Shown: positions 41,151 to 50,365, counted from the stretch's first letter. The stretch: DNA of 64,000 bases from Serratia marcescens (GCF_006715005.1 NZ_VFMJ01000001.1:2604001-2668000), one strand, 5' to 3'. Notes: a model not told the origin generated them from the sequence alone. Translations and numbers: made by a program.

Positions 41151-42453
41151 GGGCCTGGACCTTGGCTCCGTAATCATTGATTGCCTGCCATTCCGCCGGC
41201 AACCCTGAGAAATCTGCTTCAGCCACACCGAGGCGCACCGCCTGGTCGACCACTAAACGTGCCACGTCGAAATGACGCGCACGCGGATATTGCGCCAGGT
41301 AATCGCGCATCACCGCTGCAAGGTTGAGCGGCATTTGCTGTTCCTGATACACCTTCAGCGCCTCTTCGATCATCGCCGCCAGCTGTTCGCGAATTTCGCT
41401 GAACTCTTCGAACTCCAGATCCGGCGGCAGTTCCCCGGTCACTTCCTCGCTGCGCAGCGCCAGTTCCTCGTCGCGCATGTCCAGCAGACGATCGGCATTG
41501 GCATGGGTCAGCGCCCAAGGGTGGTCGAAATAGGTTTGCACCGACTGGCGCAAGCGTTGGGCGAATACGCGGTTTTTATCCATATCGATAGCGGTACGGA
41601 TAAATTTGTGTACGTGGCGATCGTAGCCGATCCACAGGTCGATCGCCTGCTGCCCCCAGCTGATGATGCGATCCAGCTTGCTTTGCAGATCGAACACCAG
41701 CTTGTCGACGAAGCCGAGCTCCACATTGTCGAGGGTCGCGTCCTGGATGCGCAGCAGATTGGCCTGCAGCTTATCGCCTGCCGCATCCAGCGTATCCTGC
41801 AGCTCGCGCAGGGTGCCAGAGGTTTCCGACAGCAGCATCTCGCAGCTGGAGATCGCCGCCCGCCAGTCTTTGCTCAGCAGCGCCGCGATGTCGTTCTTCA
41901 CGCTCTGCTGCTGCTCGTCCATCACGCGTTGCGTCATGTCGATGCTGTCGAAAATTTCCGCCACCGAATATTTCAACGGCGCGAACACGTTGCGGTGCCA
42001 ATGGAAATCGTCGCCGCCCTCGTCGGCGGCGTCGGCGGCGCGCTTGAGTTCCTGCGCCACGATCGACAGCTGCATCGACAGACGCAGCGTGGAGAATTCG
42101 CGTTGGCGAATATAGTAATCGGTAATGCCGATACCCAGCGGCGTGAGGCGGTAGATCGCGTTGCCGTCCGCCAGTTCGCTGGTAAAGCGGTTCAACAGGC
42201 GCTGGCGCACCATGTCGTTGATCGCATTGTTGGCGCGCATCGCCACCGTTTCATGCGTCTGTTCAAAACCCTTGCTGACATGGCGAAATGCATCAACCAG
42301 CTCACCTTCGCTCATCTCGCCGTCCAACCGTTCGCCGTTCAGGGTGGCGATGGCGAGCAGAAATGCGAGACGCTCCGTAGGGAGCGAAATAGAGAAATCA
42401 TTTTTCCGTGCCCAGGCGACCAGTTCGGGTACTGTCTGGGAAAATTCACTCAT
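41131..42453 (-). CDS. mukF: Chromosome partition protein MukF (kleisin)
   Basis: 440 residues, identical in length to E. coli MukF. N-terminal winged-helix dimerisation domain ([19 protein letters not shown]), a helical middle domain that contacts the MukB neck, and a C-terminal winged helix that binds the MukB cap. It links the two MukB heads and carries MukE. Its start overlaps the cmoM stop (ATGA) and its end overlaps mukE by 20 bases. Confidence 0.97.
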   Translation of the reverse strand: MSEFSQTVPELVAWARKNDFSISLPTERLAFLLAIATLNGERLDGEMSEGELVDAFRHVSKGFEQTHETVAMRANNAINDMVRQRLLNRFTSELADGNAIYRLTPLGIGITDYYIRQREFSTLRLSMQLSIVAQELKRAADAADEGGDDFHWHRNVFAPLKYSVAEIFDSIDMTQRVMDEQQQSVKNDIAALLSKDWRAAISSCEMLLSETSGTLRELQDTLDAAGDKLQANLLRIQDATLDNVELGFVDKLVFDLQSKLDRIISWGQQAIDLWIGYDRHVHKFIRTAIDMDKNRVFAQRLRQSVQTYFDHPWALTHANADRLLDMRDEELALRSEEVTGELPPDLEFEEFSEIREQLAAMIEEALKVYQEQQMPLNLAAVMRDYLAQYPRARHFDVARLVVDQAVRLGVAEADFSGLPAEWQAINDYGAKVQAHVIDKY

Positions 42454-43235
42454 AGTTCGTCCTTCAGGTTTGGTTTATGCGCCATGACGTGAATATAGCG
42501 CCCCAAACTCACGTACGGCTCCTGCCGGCAATAGTGCTGTTCAAGCGCCAGTAACTCTTCAAATTTTTGTGTTTGCAGCTGTCTGCTCTGCAGATAGTCA
42601 TGGAACACCCGCACGCCGGTTTTGCCGCCGATGCGCATGCCCAGCTGTTCCAGCCAACCGTAGACCAATCGCGGATCGTGCGGATATTGCGGCGACAGCG
42701 AACGCTTGCGGCGCCGCCTGATCTCGGGATCCACCAGTTGGAAATTACCCAACACCACGTTGCGCATCAAGAGGCCGTTGGCGTTGAAGAACATCAGCGA
42801 CAGCGCGCCGCCTGGCGTCAGGCAATCATACAACGCCTGCAGCGCCGCTTCGGGCTCGGCGATCCATTCAAGCACTGCATGAAACAATATCAGATCAACC
42901 GGCTGTTCCAAATGTTGAGCGATATCCTGCGCAGAACTTTGTACGAATTGCATGTTCTGGCTCACACCTTTCTGCTCCGCCAGCTGCGCGGCGCGCTGGA
43001 TCATCTCACCAGAAAGATCGCACAACAACACCTGATGTCCTAATTCTGCCAGTTGGCAGGCCATATGGCCTTCACCGCCCCCGGCGTCGAGGATGCGCAG
43101 CGGCCGCTGCGGCAACTGCGCCAGCAGCCCGGTCAGATCCTGCCAAACCACCGCCTGGCGGATTTTTCCTTTCGTGGTGCCGTAAATATTACGCGCAAAT
43201 TTTTCAGCAATATCGTCAAAATTGCGATCCTGCAT
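42450..43235 (-). CDS. cmoM: tRNA 5-carboxymethoxyuridine methyltransferase CmoM
   Basis: 261 residues from the ATG at 43235, chosen because GGAG lies 9 nt upstream and the family starts [13 protein letters not shown]. Class I SAM-dependent methyltransferase: [11 protein letters not shown] is motif I. CmoM methylates cmo5U34 to mcmo5U34 in some tRNAs, tuning wobble decoding. First gene of the cmoM-mukFEB operon, divergent from elyC. Confidence 0.95.
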   Translation of the reverse strand: MQDRNFDDIAEKFARNIYGTTKGKIRQAVVWQDLTGLLAQLPQRPLRILDAGGGEGHMACQLAELGHQVLLCDLSGEMIQRAAQLAEQKGVSQNMQFVQSSAQDIAQHLEQPVDLILFHAVLEWIAEPEAALQALYDCLTPGGALSLMFFNANGLLMRNVVLGNFQLVDPEIRRRRKRSLSPQYPHDPRLVYGWLEQLGMRIGGKTGVRVFHDYLQSRQLQTQKFEELLALEQHYCRQEPYVSLGRYIHVMAHKPNLKDEL

Positions 43236-43387
43236 GGACAACGGCTCCGCTGAACTCATTATTGTCGGCGGCAAAGCGCACGCCTATTCAAACCTGCTAT
43301 TTTGGCACAGACTGGCTTAGAATGTATCTTCTTGCGGCCTGTTTATGCCTGGATGCCGCTTTTTCACCCAAAAGGATCTGATTTTCG

Positions 43388-44161
43388 ATGCTGTTCAACC
43401 TGAAAAAGTTCTTTGGTGCCCTGCTGATGCCGCTGCCGTTGTTGATGCTGCTGATGGGGCTGGCGCTGCTGCTGCTGTGGTTCACCCGCTGGCAAAAAAG
43501 CGGTAAGACGATTTTTACGCTGAGCTGGCTGTTTTTACTGCTTTTCAGCCTGCAACCGGTGGCCGACCGGCTGCTGCGGCCGATCGAAGCGGAGTACCAG
43601 ACTTATCGCGGCAACGATCCGGTCAGCTACATCGTGGTGTTGGGCGGGGGCTATACCTACAATCCCGATTGGGCGCCCAGTTCGAATTTGCTCGGCAACA
43701 GCCTGCCGCGCGTGACGGAAGGCGTGCGGCTCTACCTTGCGCATCCCGGCGCCAGGATGGTGTTTACCGGCGCGTCCGCCGGAAGCATGCAAAGCAACGC
43801 CGCCACGGCGGCGCTGGTGGCAGAAAGCCTGGGCGTGCCGCGCAGCAATATGGTGATCTTGGGGGAACCGCGCGATACCGAGGAAGAAGCCGCTCAGGTC
43901 GCCAAGTTGGTCGGCGAGCAACCGTTCATTCTGGTGACCTCCGCCAACCATTTGCCGCGCGCCATGCGCTTCTTCGAGGCTAAAGGCCTGCACCCGATCC
44001 CGGCGCCGGCCAACCAGTTGGCGATCGACTCTCCGCTGAATATCTGGGATCGCGCCACACCGTCGTCGATGTTCCTCGGCCATACCGAGCGCGCCTGGTA
44101 TGAAACGCTGGGTAGCCTGTGGCAATGGCTGAAAGGCGCGGATCGCGCCGGCACCGAGTAA
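43388..44161 (+). CDS. elyC: Envelope biogenesis factor ElyC (DUF218)
   Basis: 257 residues. Two N-terminal membrane helices (about 10-31 and 41-57) are followed by a periplasmic DUF218 domain with VVLGGGYTYNPDW, PRVTEGVRLY, FTGASAG and TSANHLPRAM. In E. coli, ElyC is needed for peptidoglycan synthesis at low temperature through undecaprenyl-phosphate metabolism and is also tied to enterobacterial common antigen. Convergent with ycbJ, with only 7 bases between the stops. Confidence 0.93.
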   Translation: MLFNLKKFFGALLMPLPLLMLLMGLALLLLWFTRWQKSGKTIFTLSWLFLLLFSLQPVADRLLRPIEAEYQTYRGNDPVSYIVVLGGGYTYNPDWAPSSNLLGNSLPRVTEGVRLYLAHPGARMVFTGASAGSMQSNAATAALVAESLGVPRSNMVILGEPRDTEEEAAQVAKLVGEQPFILVTSANHLPRAMRFFEAKGLHPIPAPANQLAIDSPLNIWDRATPSSMFLGHTERAWYETLGSLWQWLKGADRAGTE

Positions 44162-44168
44162 GGCCCGT

Positions 44169-45065
44169 TCAACCGGCCAGCCAAGGCAGCAGCTGTTGCG
44201 ACGCATAGTCGAACGGCCGCCGCTCCAGCTTGCCGGTATGAACCAAGCGCCCTACCGCTTCCCACACCACATACAGCCAGCGCCGAGCCAGGAAAGCGTC
44301 GGCGACCGGCGCGCGCTGTAGATAGTTGAACAGCAGTTGACTGGGCATACCCGCCTCGCAAAGGCGGAAAAGATCGTATTCGCGCGGCGCCCACAGCACC
44401 ACGCCGGGATTGAGCATCGCCAGCAGCTGATCGCTTTTGGGATCTTTCAGCATGCTGCGCAGCGATAAGTTACCGTGCACCAGAACACAGGGATCGTCGA
44501 AGCCGACGAAGAAATGGGTTAGCGCTTCGCGCGTGCGATACAGCAAACGCCGATCCGCCATGGTCAGCTGCGGGGTGGTGAGATTGACCACCGTCGCCCA
44601 CAGCACTTCGACCCGCTGTTGATACCAGCAAAACCAGTCGTTCTCCTGCGTGCTGTCAACGCTGCCGACGCTGCCGTGGCTGTCGATGCGGTGCCAGGCC
44701 AATACCCCGTCAACGATCTGTTCCATCAGCATGTTCCAGCGATCCGGCGAGCGCGTCGGCGCTTCAGCCGACACGCCGCGCAGGCGCTCGATCAGCAGAA
44801 TTTCCTTATACGGCGCCTGGTGGGTACACACCACGCCGTACACCGTGGGCAGCCGAATATCCCCGTCGCGCGCCAGCATCGACAGCTTGTAAGCCTCCTG
44901 CTGGGCGATACCTTGACAGATAAAGCTTTTCGCCATCAGCGGGATCGCGTTGCCCTGCCGATCGTACAGCGAATACATATGCGCATAAGGCTGCTCGCTC
45001 ACCCGCTCCAGCCGGCTGATGGACTCACCCAGCACAATGCTCAGTTCGGCGCGTAACTGCTCCAT
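44169..45065 (-). CDS. ycbJ: YcbJ family phosphotransferase-like protein, probable pseudokinase
   Basis: 298 residues, full length for YcbJ. The fold is aminoglycoside phosphotransferase/choline-kinase-like: an N-lobe (LMAKSFICQG), a catalytic-loop position reading VHGNLSLRSML instead of HGDxxxxN, and a metal-binding position reading LNPGV instead of a D-based motif. Both catalytic aspartates are thus replaced (Asn199 and Asn219), and the loop Asn is Ser. The ATP-dependent transfer seen in true APH enzymes is unlikely. Function unknown. It lies between elyC and kdsB on the minus strand as in E. coli. Confidence 0.85.
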   Translation of the reverse strand: MEQLRAELSIVLGESISRLERVSEQPYAHMYSLYDRQGNAIPLMAKSFICQGIAQQEAYKLSMLARDGDIRLPTVYGVVCTHQAPYKEILLIERLRGVSAEAPTRSPDRWNMLMEQIVDGVLAWHRIDSHGSVGSVDSTQENDWFCWYQQRVEVLWATVVNLTTPQLTMADRRLLYRTREALTHFFVGFDDPCVLVHGNLSLRSMLKDPKSDQLLAMLNPGVVLWAPREYDLFRLCEAGMPSQLLFNYLQRAPVADAFLARRWLYVVWEAVGRLVHTGKLERRPFDYASQQLLPWLAG

Positions 45066-45177
45066 AAGGCATTCACCTCAGGCTAATAAGGGGGGATGTA
45101 ACATCATCGAACGGTGAGCGGAAAATTTCTTCAACGCAGATCAACAAAACGGGGATCAATAATGGGGGTATTGCATC

Positions 45178-45203
45178 GTCGGCGCGTTGCGCGGCGCGCC
45201 GAC
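45178..45203 (-). terminator. GC-rich hairpin after kdsB
   Basis: GTCGGCGCG/CGCGCCGAC arms (9 bp) with an 8-base loop, 11 bases after the kdsB stop on the minus strand. No U-tract, so it may be a weak or Rho-assisted end or an RNA 3' stabiliser. Confidence 0.45.
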
Positions 45204-45213
45204 GAACTCAGGC

Positions 45214-45963
45214 TCAGGGTTGGATGCTGTCGCGCACGCGCTGGAGATCTTCCGGCGTATCGACGCCCACGCTCGGGATCGCTTTCGCGACCGCCACGTG
45301 GATTTTTTCACCGTACCACAGCACGCGCAGCTGTTCCAACAGCTCGATCTGTTCCAGCTGGCTCGGCGCCCAGCTGACGTAGCGGCGCACGAAGCCGGCA
45401 CGGTACGCGTAGATGCCGATATGACGCAGCAGGCTGTCGCCGATACTCTCTTTCGACGCCGCGAAACGCTCGCGATCCCACGGAATGGTCGCGCGTGAGA
45501 AATAGAGCGCGTAGCCCTGCGCGTCCATCACGACCTTCACCGCGTTGGGGTTGAAAGCCTCTTCGGCGCTCTCGATCGGCACTGCCAACGTCGCCATGCC
45601 GGCCTGGCTGCCCGCCAGATTCTCTGCGACCTGACGCACGATCACCGGTGGGATCAGCGGTTCGTCGCCCTGCACGTTAACGATGATCTGGTCGTCGGCA
45701 AAACCGTAATGCGCGATCACTTCCGCCAACCGCTCGGTGCCGGAATGGTGATCCGGGCTGGTCATGCACACTTCGCCACCGGCGGCTTCCACCGCTTTGG
45801 CGACTTCAGGGTGATCGGTCGCCACGATGACGCGGCTGGCGCCGGACTCGCGTGCGCGCTCCATCACGTGTACCACCATCGGCTTGCCATGAATATCGGC
45901 CAGCGGTTTACCCGGCAAACGGGTCGAGGCGTAGCGGGCGGGAATAATAGCGATAAAACTCAT
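45214..45963 (-). CDS. kdsB: 3-deoxy-manno-octulosonate cytidylyltransferase
   Basis: 249 residues. KdsB activates Kdo with CTP to CMP-Kdo, used by WaaA for the lipopolysaccharide inner core. N-terminal nucleotidyltransferase motif [18 protein letters not shown], then [15 protein letters not shown] and [11 protein letters not shown]. Its start overlaps the ycaR stop by 3 bases. In this genome lpxK-msbA are not directly upstream; about 4 kb of other genes intervenes. Confidence 0.97.
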   Translation of the reverse strand: MSFIAIIPARYASTRLPGKPLADIHGKPMVVHVMERARESGASRVIVATDHPEVAKAVEAAGGEVCMTSPDHHSGTERLAEVIAHYGFADDQIIVNVQGDEPLIPPVIVRQVAENLAGSQAGMATLAVPIESAEEAFNPNAVKVVMDAQGYALYFSRATIPWDRERFAASKESIGDSLLRHIGIYAYRAGFVRRYVSWAPSQLEQIELLEQLRVLWYGEKIHVAVAKAIPSVGVDTPEDLQRVRDSIQP

Positions 45964-46142
45964 GCGTGTTTCTCATCCAGCGACAGCGCACGCGCTTCAT
46001 TTTCCAACAGCACCGGAATGCCGTCGCGCAGCGGGTAAGCCAACCCGTCCGCTTTGCACACCAGTTCCTGGTTTTCTTTATTGAAATAGAGTTTGCCGTT
46101 GCATACCGGGCAGGCAACGATTTCGAGTAAACGGTGGTCCAT
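45960..46142 (-). CDS. ycaR: UPF0434 (Trm112-like) protein YcaR
   Basis: 60 residues from the ATG at 46142 (GGAGG 4 nt upstream; start [12 protein letters not shown]). A CPVCNGKL zinc-knuckle half and [14 protein letters not shown] identify the Trm112/YcaR family. The molecular role in enterobacteria is not settled. Translationally coupled to kdsB. Confidence 0.93.
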   Translation of the reverse strand: MDHRLLEIVACPVCNGKLYFNKENQELVCKADGLAYPLRDGIPVLLENEARALSLDEKHA

Positions 46143-46296
46143 GCATCCTCCGCAAGGGGATAGGTCATCTGGGAAAGGCAGTGAGGATAGCATAACGCCC
46201 ACCCTCAGGTTAATCACCGGCGGCGCCAACCCACCGATATTTCCTCACCGCGCGGGGGCAATAGCTTGAACTGCGGCGCATCCCGGCGTAGAATTT

Positions 46297-46312
46297 TGTG
46301 ATGCAAATCACA
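46297..46312. promoter_or_regulatory. CRP-type site
   Basis: TGTGA-TGCAAA-TCACA has both consensus CRP half-sites intact with the right 6-bp centre, flanked by further T/A matches (TTGTGA...TCACAA). It lies in the ycaR-ycaQ gap, centred 25 bp before a short GTG-start ORF and about 160 bp from ycaR. No well-placed -10 could be matched to it on either strand. Confidence 0.65.
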
Positions 46313-46329
46313 AAAAAAGGCCGTAATAC

Positions 46330-46383
46330 GTGATCAAACGTCTGCATAAAATCATCGCTCTGTTCGCTAACTTCAGCCACTGA
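46330..46383 (+). CDS. Putative 17-residue small ORF
   Basis: A GTG-start frame encodes 17 residues (MIKRLHKIIALFANFSH) with AAGG 9 nt upstream. Basic N-terminus, short hydrophobic middle. It directly follows a CRP-type site and precedes a long hairpin. I do not recognise the peptide. It may be a small regulatory peptide, a leader peptide, or chance; nothing else in the 300-base gap looks coding. Confidence 0.35.
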   Translation: MIKRLHKIIALFANFSH

Positions 46384-46392
46384 GCCCCTTTG

Positions 46393-46443
46393 TAACGAGC
46401 GACGCTGAACTTCGTTTTACCCCACCGACGGCGTCGCTCGTTA
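46393..46443. repeat. Perfect 13-bp inverted repeat overlapping the ycaQ stop
   Basis: TAACGAGCGACGC (46393-46405) and GCGTCGCTCGTTA (46431-46443) with a 25-base loop. The right arm contains the ycaQ stop codon (TAA on the minus strand). No U-tract on either side. Could be a 3'-end hairpin of ycaQ mRNA or part of the plus-strand small-ORF transcript. Confidence 0.7.
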
Positions 46444-47667
46444 TCCCACTTCCCAACCGGCCCCCCATTCAGCGGCCAATGCCGCAGGAATGTCGCCCAA
46501 CGTTACGCGTTGCGCGCCGTGCCATTGGGCCGTGCGCGCGATGGCCTGCCGGATATCCTGCGCCCGCTGTTTGCCGAAGCGCACCTGCGGCTCCGCATGG
46601 AAGCTGATGATCTCGAACACCCCCTGGCGACGGTGCGCCTTGGCGTCAATGCGCCCCACCAGCTCACCGCGGTGCAGCACCGGCAGGGTGAAGTACCCAT
46701 AGCGGCGTTTTTCTTTCGGCGTATAACACTCCAGCCGATAGTCAAAGTTGAACAGCTCCAGCGCCCGCCGCCGATCCCAAACCACCGGATCAAAGGGGGA
46801 CAACAGGCTGGTGACCGTCGATTTGAGTTTGCCCTGTTCCGCCAGCGGCAGCAGTTCCGCCAGAGATTCATGTACATAGAACGGCCCTTCCAGCCCCTCT
46901 ACCTGCACTGGCGTAATCTCCCCCTGCTCCTGCAGCTCTGCCAGCAAGGCTTTTGGCGCCACGCGTTTCAGCCGATAGTAATCTGCCAACCATTCGGCGC
47001 GGAAGATGCCCAGATAGCGGCAGGTGCGCTGCAGCATTTGCCGGCGCGCCCGCTCCGCAGGCAGCGTATGACGCGCATCGTCCCAGGCAGGCAGCAACCT
47101 TTCGGTCAGATCGTAAACCCGGTGGAAGTTGCGACGTTCGGCCACCATCAGCTTGCCGGCGGTAAACAGGATCTCCAGATGACGTTTCTCCGGTTTCCAG
47201 TCCCACCATCCGCTGTTGCCCTTTTTCTCGGCGCTGAAATCGGCGGAGCGCACCGGGCCCTGTTGTTCGATGTGCCGCAGCAGGCTGTCCATCGCCGCCT
47301 GGTGTTGCTGCACCCAGTCGGCGGAATATTTCCAGCCCATATCATGAGGCGCCAACATGCGGTGCCGCAGCAGACCAAAATCCTCAATCGGCAGGAAACA
47401 GGCTTCGTGCGCCCAATACTCAAACAGCTTGCGACCGGCAAGCGCCTGCTCCAGCCACTCCGACGGATAGGCCCCCAAGCGGCTGAACAGCACCAGATAC
47501 GGGCTGCGGGCGACGACGCTAATGGTATCGATTTGTAACAGCCCCATGCGCTGGATCGCACTCACGACGTCATCGGGCTTGGCCTGGCGTTTAAGCGGAG
47601 AAAGCAGCCCCTGGGCGGCAAGGTGCAGCGCGCGAGCGGCGGTAAGGGAAATCATCGGGGTGGTCAT
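46441..47667 (-). CDS. ycaQ: Crosslink-repair DNA glycosylase YcaQ (HTH_42 family)
   Basis: 408 residues. Winged-helix AlkX/YcaQ-type glycosylase. The QIDTI motif (LLQIDTISVVARSPY) carries the catalytic residues, and WAHEACF, LSPFDPVVWDR and GRIDAKAHR mark the domain. E. coli YcaQ unhooks interstrand DNA crosslinks and excises bulky N7-alkylguanines. The frame could also start at the second ATG, four codons in. Here it sits between ycaR and cold-shock genes. Confidence 0.93.
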   Translation of the reverse strand: MTTPMISLTAARALHLAAQGLLSPLKRQAKPDDVVSAIQRMGLLQIDTISVVARSPYLVLFSRLGAYPSEWLEQALAGRKLFEYWAHEACFLPIEDFGLLRHRMLAPHDMGWKYSADWVQQHQAAMDSLLRHIEQQGPVRSADFSAEKKGNSGWWDWKPEKRHLEILFTAGKLMVAERRNFHRVYDLTERLLPAWDDARHTLPAERARRQMLQRTCRYLGIFRAEWLADYYRLKRVAPKALLAELQEQGEITPVQVEGLEGPFYVHESLAELLPLAEQGKLKSTVTSLLSPFDPVVWDRRRALELFNFDYRLECYTPKEKRRYGYFTLPVLHRGELVGRIDAKAHRRQGVFEIISFHAEPQVRFGKQRAQDIRQAIARTAQWHGAQRVTLGDIPAALAAEWGAGWEVG

Positions 47668-47728
47668 CCTGATATCCGTGGCAAGTAGGCAATGGCCTGA
47701 TAATAGTGGATATCGAGGGATTTATCTT

Positions 47729-47764
47729 CGCCAGTGCTTGCGGGTGGCGACACCGGCACTGGCG
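47729..47764 (-). terminator. Hairpin downstream of the short cold-shock gene
   Basis: CGCCAGTGC/GCACTGGCG 9-bp arms with an inner GGTG/CACC stem, 17 bases after the stop. Lacks a U-tract; probably a 3' structure or weak terminator. Confidence 0.4.
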
Positions 47765-47780
47765 AGGAAGGAGGGTGCAA

Positions 47781-48002
47781 TCAGAACGCGATAACGTCTG
47801 CCGCGGACAGCCCATGCGAGCTGCGATAGATCGAGAACTCAACGTTCTGACCTTCGTTCAACGACTTATTTTTGGTGTTGGCGATAGCGTTGCGATTGAC
47901 ATAGATTTCGTCGCTGCCATCTACCGGTGAAATAAAACCATAGCCTTCGGCCTGATTAAACCATTTCACGCGGCCCATTTTTAACACAGTATTTTTAAAC
48001 AT
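47781..48002 (-). CDS. Divergent cold-shock domain protein
   Basis: 73 residues with AAGGA 8 nt before the ATG. A single cold-shock OB fold (MGRVKWFNQAEGYGFISP). RNP1 is EGYGFI (usual KGFGFI), and RNP2 is IYVNRNAI instead of VFVHFSAI, so two of the aromatic/His residues that stack on RNA in CspA are lost. An 8-residue N-terminal extension precedes the domain. It lies 220 bases downstream of a canonical cold-shock gene on the same strand. It may bind nucleic acid weakly or differently. Confidence 0.85.
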   Translation of the reverse strand: MFKNTVLKMGRVKWFNQAEGYGFISPVDGSDEIYVNRNAIANTKNKSLNEGQNVEFSIYRSSHGLSAADVIAF

Positions 48003-48105
48003 AACTTATATCCTTTTACTTGAGCATCCTTGACAACGTCATTTTTTATATTGTCTGGACGCTACCAGCCCATCCTAAAGTTTTTCGTAACAAACCTCTC
48101 GTGAG

Positions 48106-48140
48106 CAAAAAAATAAAAAACCCGCACTAAGGCGGGCTTG
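48106..48140 (-). terminator. Terminator of the canonical cold-shock gene
   Basis: Minus strand: CCCGCC-TTAGT-GCGGGTTTTTTATTTTTTT. It separates the two cold-shock genes, so the second needs its own promoter (48010-48105). Confidence 0.88.
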
Positions 48141-48224
48141 TTGAACTTAATATCTTCCGTATGACTCGGCGCTAAAGCCTCACCATGGTTGTATTAAGAT
48201 CTCTTATACGCGTTCCCTGTATTC

Positions 48225-48434
48225 TTACAGAGCAACTACGTTAGCGGCAGCCGGCCCGCGCGGGCTGTCCTGGATGGTGTACTCGACGCGCTGGCCTTCA
48301 GCCAGGGTCTTGAAACCGTCGGTCATGATTGCGGAGAAGTGTACGAATACATCTTTGCCGCCGTCGTGCTGCTCAATGAAACCAAAACCTTTGCTTTCGT
48401 TGAACCACTTAACCTGACCAGTCTTCTTAGACAT
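48225..48434 (-). CDS. Cold-shock protein, CspA family (CspC/CspE-like)
   Basis: 69 residues: [22 protein letters not shown], with intact RNP1 (KGFGFI) and RNP2 (VFVHFSAI) and the family end [11 protein letters not shown] chaperone that melts secondary structure; CspC/CspE relatives also act as antiterminators and RNA stabilisers. AAGG lies 8 nt before the ATG. The long gene-free stretch upstream may include an extended cold-shock-type 5' leader. I leave the exact paralogue name open. Confidence 0.93.
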   Translation of the reverse strand: MSKKTGQVKWFNESKGFGFIEQHDGGKDVFVHFSAIMTDGFKTLAEGQRVEYTIQDSPRGPAAANVVAL

Positions 48435-48958
48435 TACATTTACCTTTAAATATATTTACAAAACCTGCCATAAGAGGCAATTGGGGCCATTTCAGAAACA
48501 TTACTTATGGGAGGTACTTAGAAGGTTCGTCTTTGAAGCGGAATCGGATGATAACGTTTTTGGAGGAACTGCTTAACTCTAAACTCGAACATAAATAGGT
48601 CTGGATTACAGGCCGACTTGCATTTACTCATAAAACTGGTGAATGCACAAGAGGTTTATGGCATTAAATTCACTATTACAGCGAAATTATTTTTATCTCT
48701 CTGAATATGCATACATTAATTTACCGTTCACTGCGGTCAATCCTCTGACGGTCCTCCTCACTCAGGTACCGTTTGCCCGTCTGTGCGCTGCAAATGAGAG
48801 CTAACGCATAAAACTCTAATATGCTTGGCGCGTCTATAACAAATCCCAAATCAGATGGCTAAACTTGAGGGGAAAACAAGGCAGACGGCTTTTTCGCCAG
48901 CACTTTTGCCGCTAAAAACACGATTTTTCAGATTATGCTGAATCAAGGAGCTATGCGC
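48435..48958. other. 524-base gene-free stretch between the cold-shock gene and the HglS-like gene
   Basis: AT-rich relative to its surroundings. On the minus strand it must hold the cold-shock promoter and probably a long 5' leader; on the plus strand it holds the promoter of the dioxygenase gene. I found no ORF with a convincing ribosome site, no tRNA-like fold and no strong terminator hairpin. I could not identify a clear cold-box sequence by eye. Confidence 0.5.
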
Positions 48959-50365
48959 ATGACCGCCCAGCAGTTCGTTTCACCTAATGAAATCCGCGCC
49001 AGATTCTCTCACGCGATGTCGGACATGTACCAAAAGGAGGTACCGCTGTATGGCGATCTGCTGGAGCTGGTGGCGGAAACCAATCGACAGGTTCTGCGCG
49101 AAGACGCCGCACTGGCTCATCAGTTGCAAATCACCGGCGAGATCGAATGCCTCGCCATGGAGCGCCACGGCGCGATCCGGGTCGGCACCGCGGACGAACT
49201 GGCCACCCTGCGCCGCCTGTTCCGGGTGATGGGCATGGCGCCGGTCGGTTACTATGACCTGTCGGTAGCGGGCGTTCCGGTGCACTCCACCGCTTTTCGC
49301 GCCGTACATGAAGACGCGCTGCAGATCAGTCCTTTCCGCGTGTTCACCTCCCTGCTACGCCTGGAACTGATAGAAGACCCCGCGCTGCGTGAGCTGGCCG
49401 AGCGCTTGCTGGCGCGCCGCCGCATCTTTACCGATCGCGCGTTGAAACTGATCGCGCTGCAAGAAGCGCAAGGCGGATTGAATGCGGCGCAGGCGCAAGA
49501 ATTTGTCGAACAAGCGCTGGAAACCTTCCGGTGGCACAATCAGGCGACGGTCAGCGCCGAAGAATACCGACAGCTGCACGATCAGCATCGCCTGATCGCC
49601 GACGTGGTGGCGTTTAAAGGGCCGCATATCAACCACCTGACACCGCGCACGCTGGATATCGATCGCGTTCAGCAGGCGATGCCCGGCCGCGGTATTACGC
49701 CCAAAGCGGTCATTGAGGGGCCGCCTCGACGCCGTCGCGCGATCCTGCTGCGCCAGACCAGCTTCAAAGCGTTGGAAGAAAGCGTCGATTTCGTTGAACA
49801 CGACGGCCACGCCATCGCCGGTCACCATACCGCACGCTTCGGCGAGATCGAACAGCGTGGTGTAGCGTTGACGACCAAAGGGCGCGAACTTTACGACCGT
49901 CTGCTGCAGGCCACCAACGATGCGCTGCAGGCACCGCCGAGCGAGAAGAATGCCGAACGCTACTATCAGCTGCTGGAAGAAAATTTCCGGGCGTTTCCGG
50001 ACGATTACGCCACGCTGCGCGAGCAGCAGCTGGCCTGGTTCCGCTATTTCCCGACCGAATGCGGCCTGGCGGCCAAAGAGTCGCTGGATAAGCACAGCAC
50101 CCTGGAGCAACTGATCGAGAAAGAACACGTTCGCTTCCAGCCGCTGGTGTATGAAGATTTTCTGCCGGTCAGCGCGGCGGGAATTTTCCAGTCAAATCTG
50201 GGAGACAGCCGCCACGCGCAGTACAACGCCGCTTCCAGCCGGGCTGCGTTTGAACACGCGTTGGGCAGTGAGGTGATCGACGAGCTGGCGCTGTATCAGC
50301 AAACCCAGCAGCGTTCGCTGGAAGCCTGCGCGCAGGCCCTGGGGCTTGCCACGCTGGCATCCTGA
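48959..50365 (+). CDS. 2-oxoadipate dioxygenase/decarboxylase family protein (HglS/YdcJ, DUF1338)
   Basis: 468 residues from the ATG at 48959 (AAGGAG at 8-nt spacing; two earlier ATGs have worse spacing). DUF1338 with a VOC-like metal core: VHSTAFR (His109, Arg114), FKGPHINHLTPR (His226) and ARFGEIEQ (Glu296) are candidate Fe(II) ligands and substrate residues. In Pseudomonas, HglS converts 2-oxoadipate to D-2-hydroxyglutarate in lysine catabolism; E. coli YdcJ is a relative. No other lysine-degradation gene is in the window, so the substrate is inferred from family only. Convergent with lpxK, with 2 bases between the stops. Confidence 0.85.
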   Translation: MTAQQFVSPNEIRARFSHAMSDMYQKEVPLYGDLLELVAETNRQVLREDAALAHQLQITGEIECLAMERHGAIRVGTADELATLRRLFRVMGMAPVGYYDLSVAGVPVHSTAFRAVHEDALQISPFRVFTSLLRLELIEDPALRELAERLLARRRIFTDRALKLIALQEAQGGLNAAQAQEFVEQALETFRWHNQATVSAEEYRQLHDQHRLIADVVAFKGPHINHLTPRTLDIDRVQQAMPGRGITPKAVIEGPPRRRRAILLRQTSFKALEESVDFVEHDGHAIAGHHTARFGEIEQRGVALTTKGRELYDRLLQATNDALQAPPSEKNAERYYQLLEENFRAFPDDYATLREQQLAWFRYFPTECGLAAKESLDKHSTLEQLIEKEHVRFQPLVYEDFLPVSAAGIFQSNLGDSRHAQYNAASSRAAFEHALGSEVIDELALYQQTQQRSLEACAQALGLATLAS

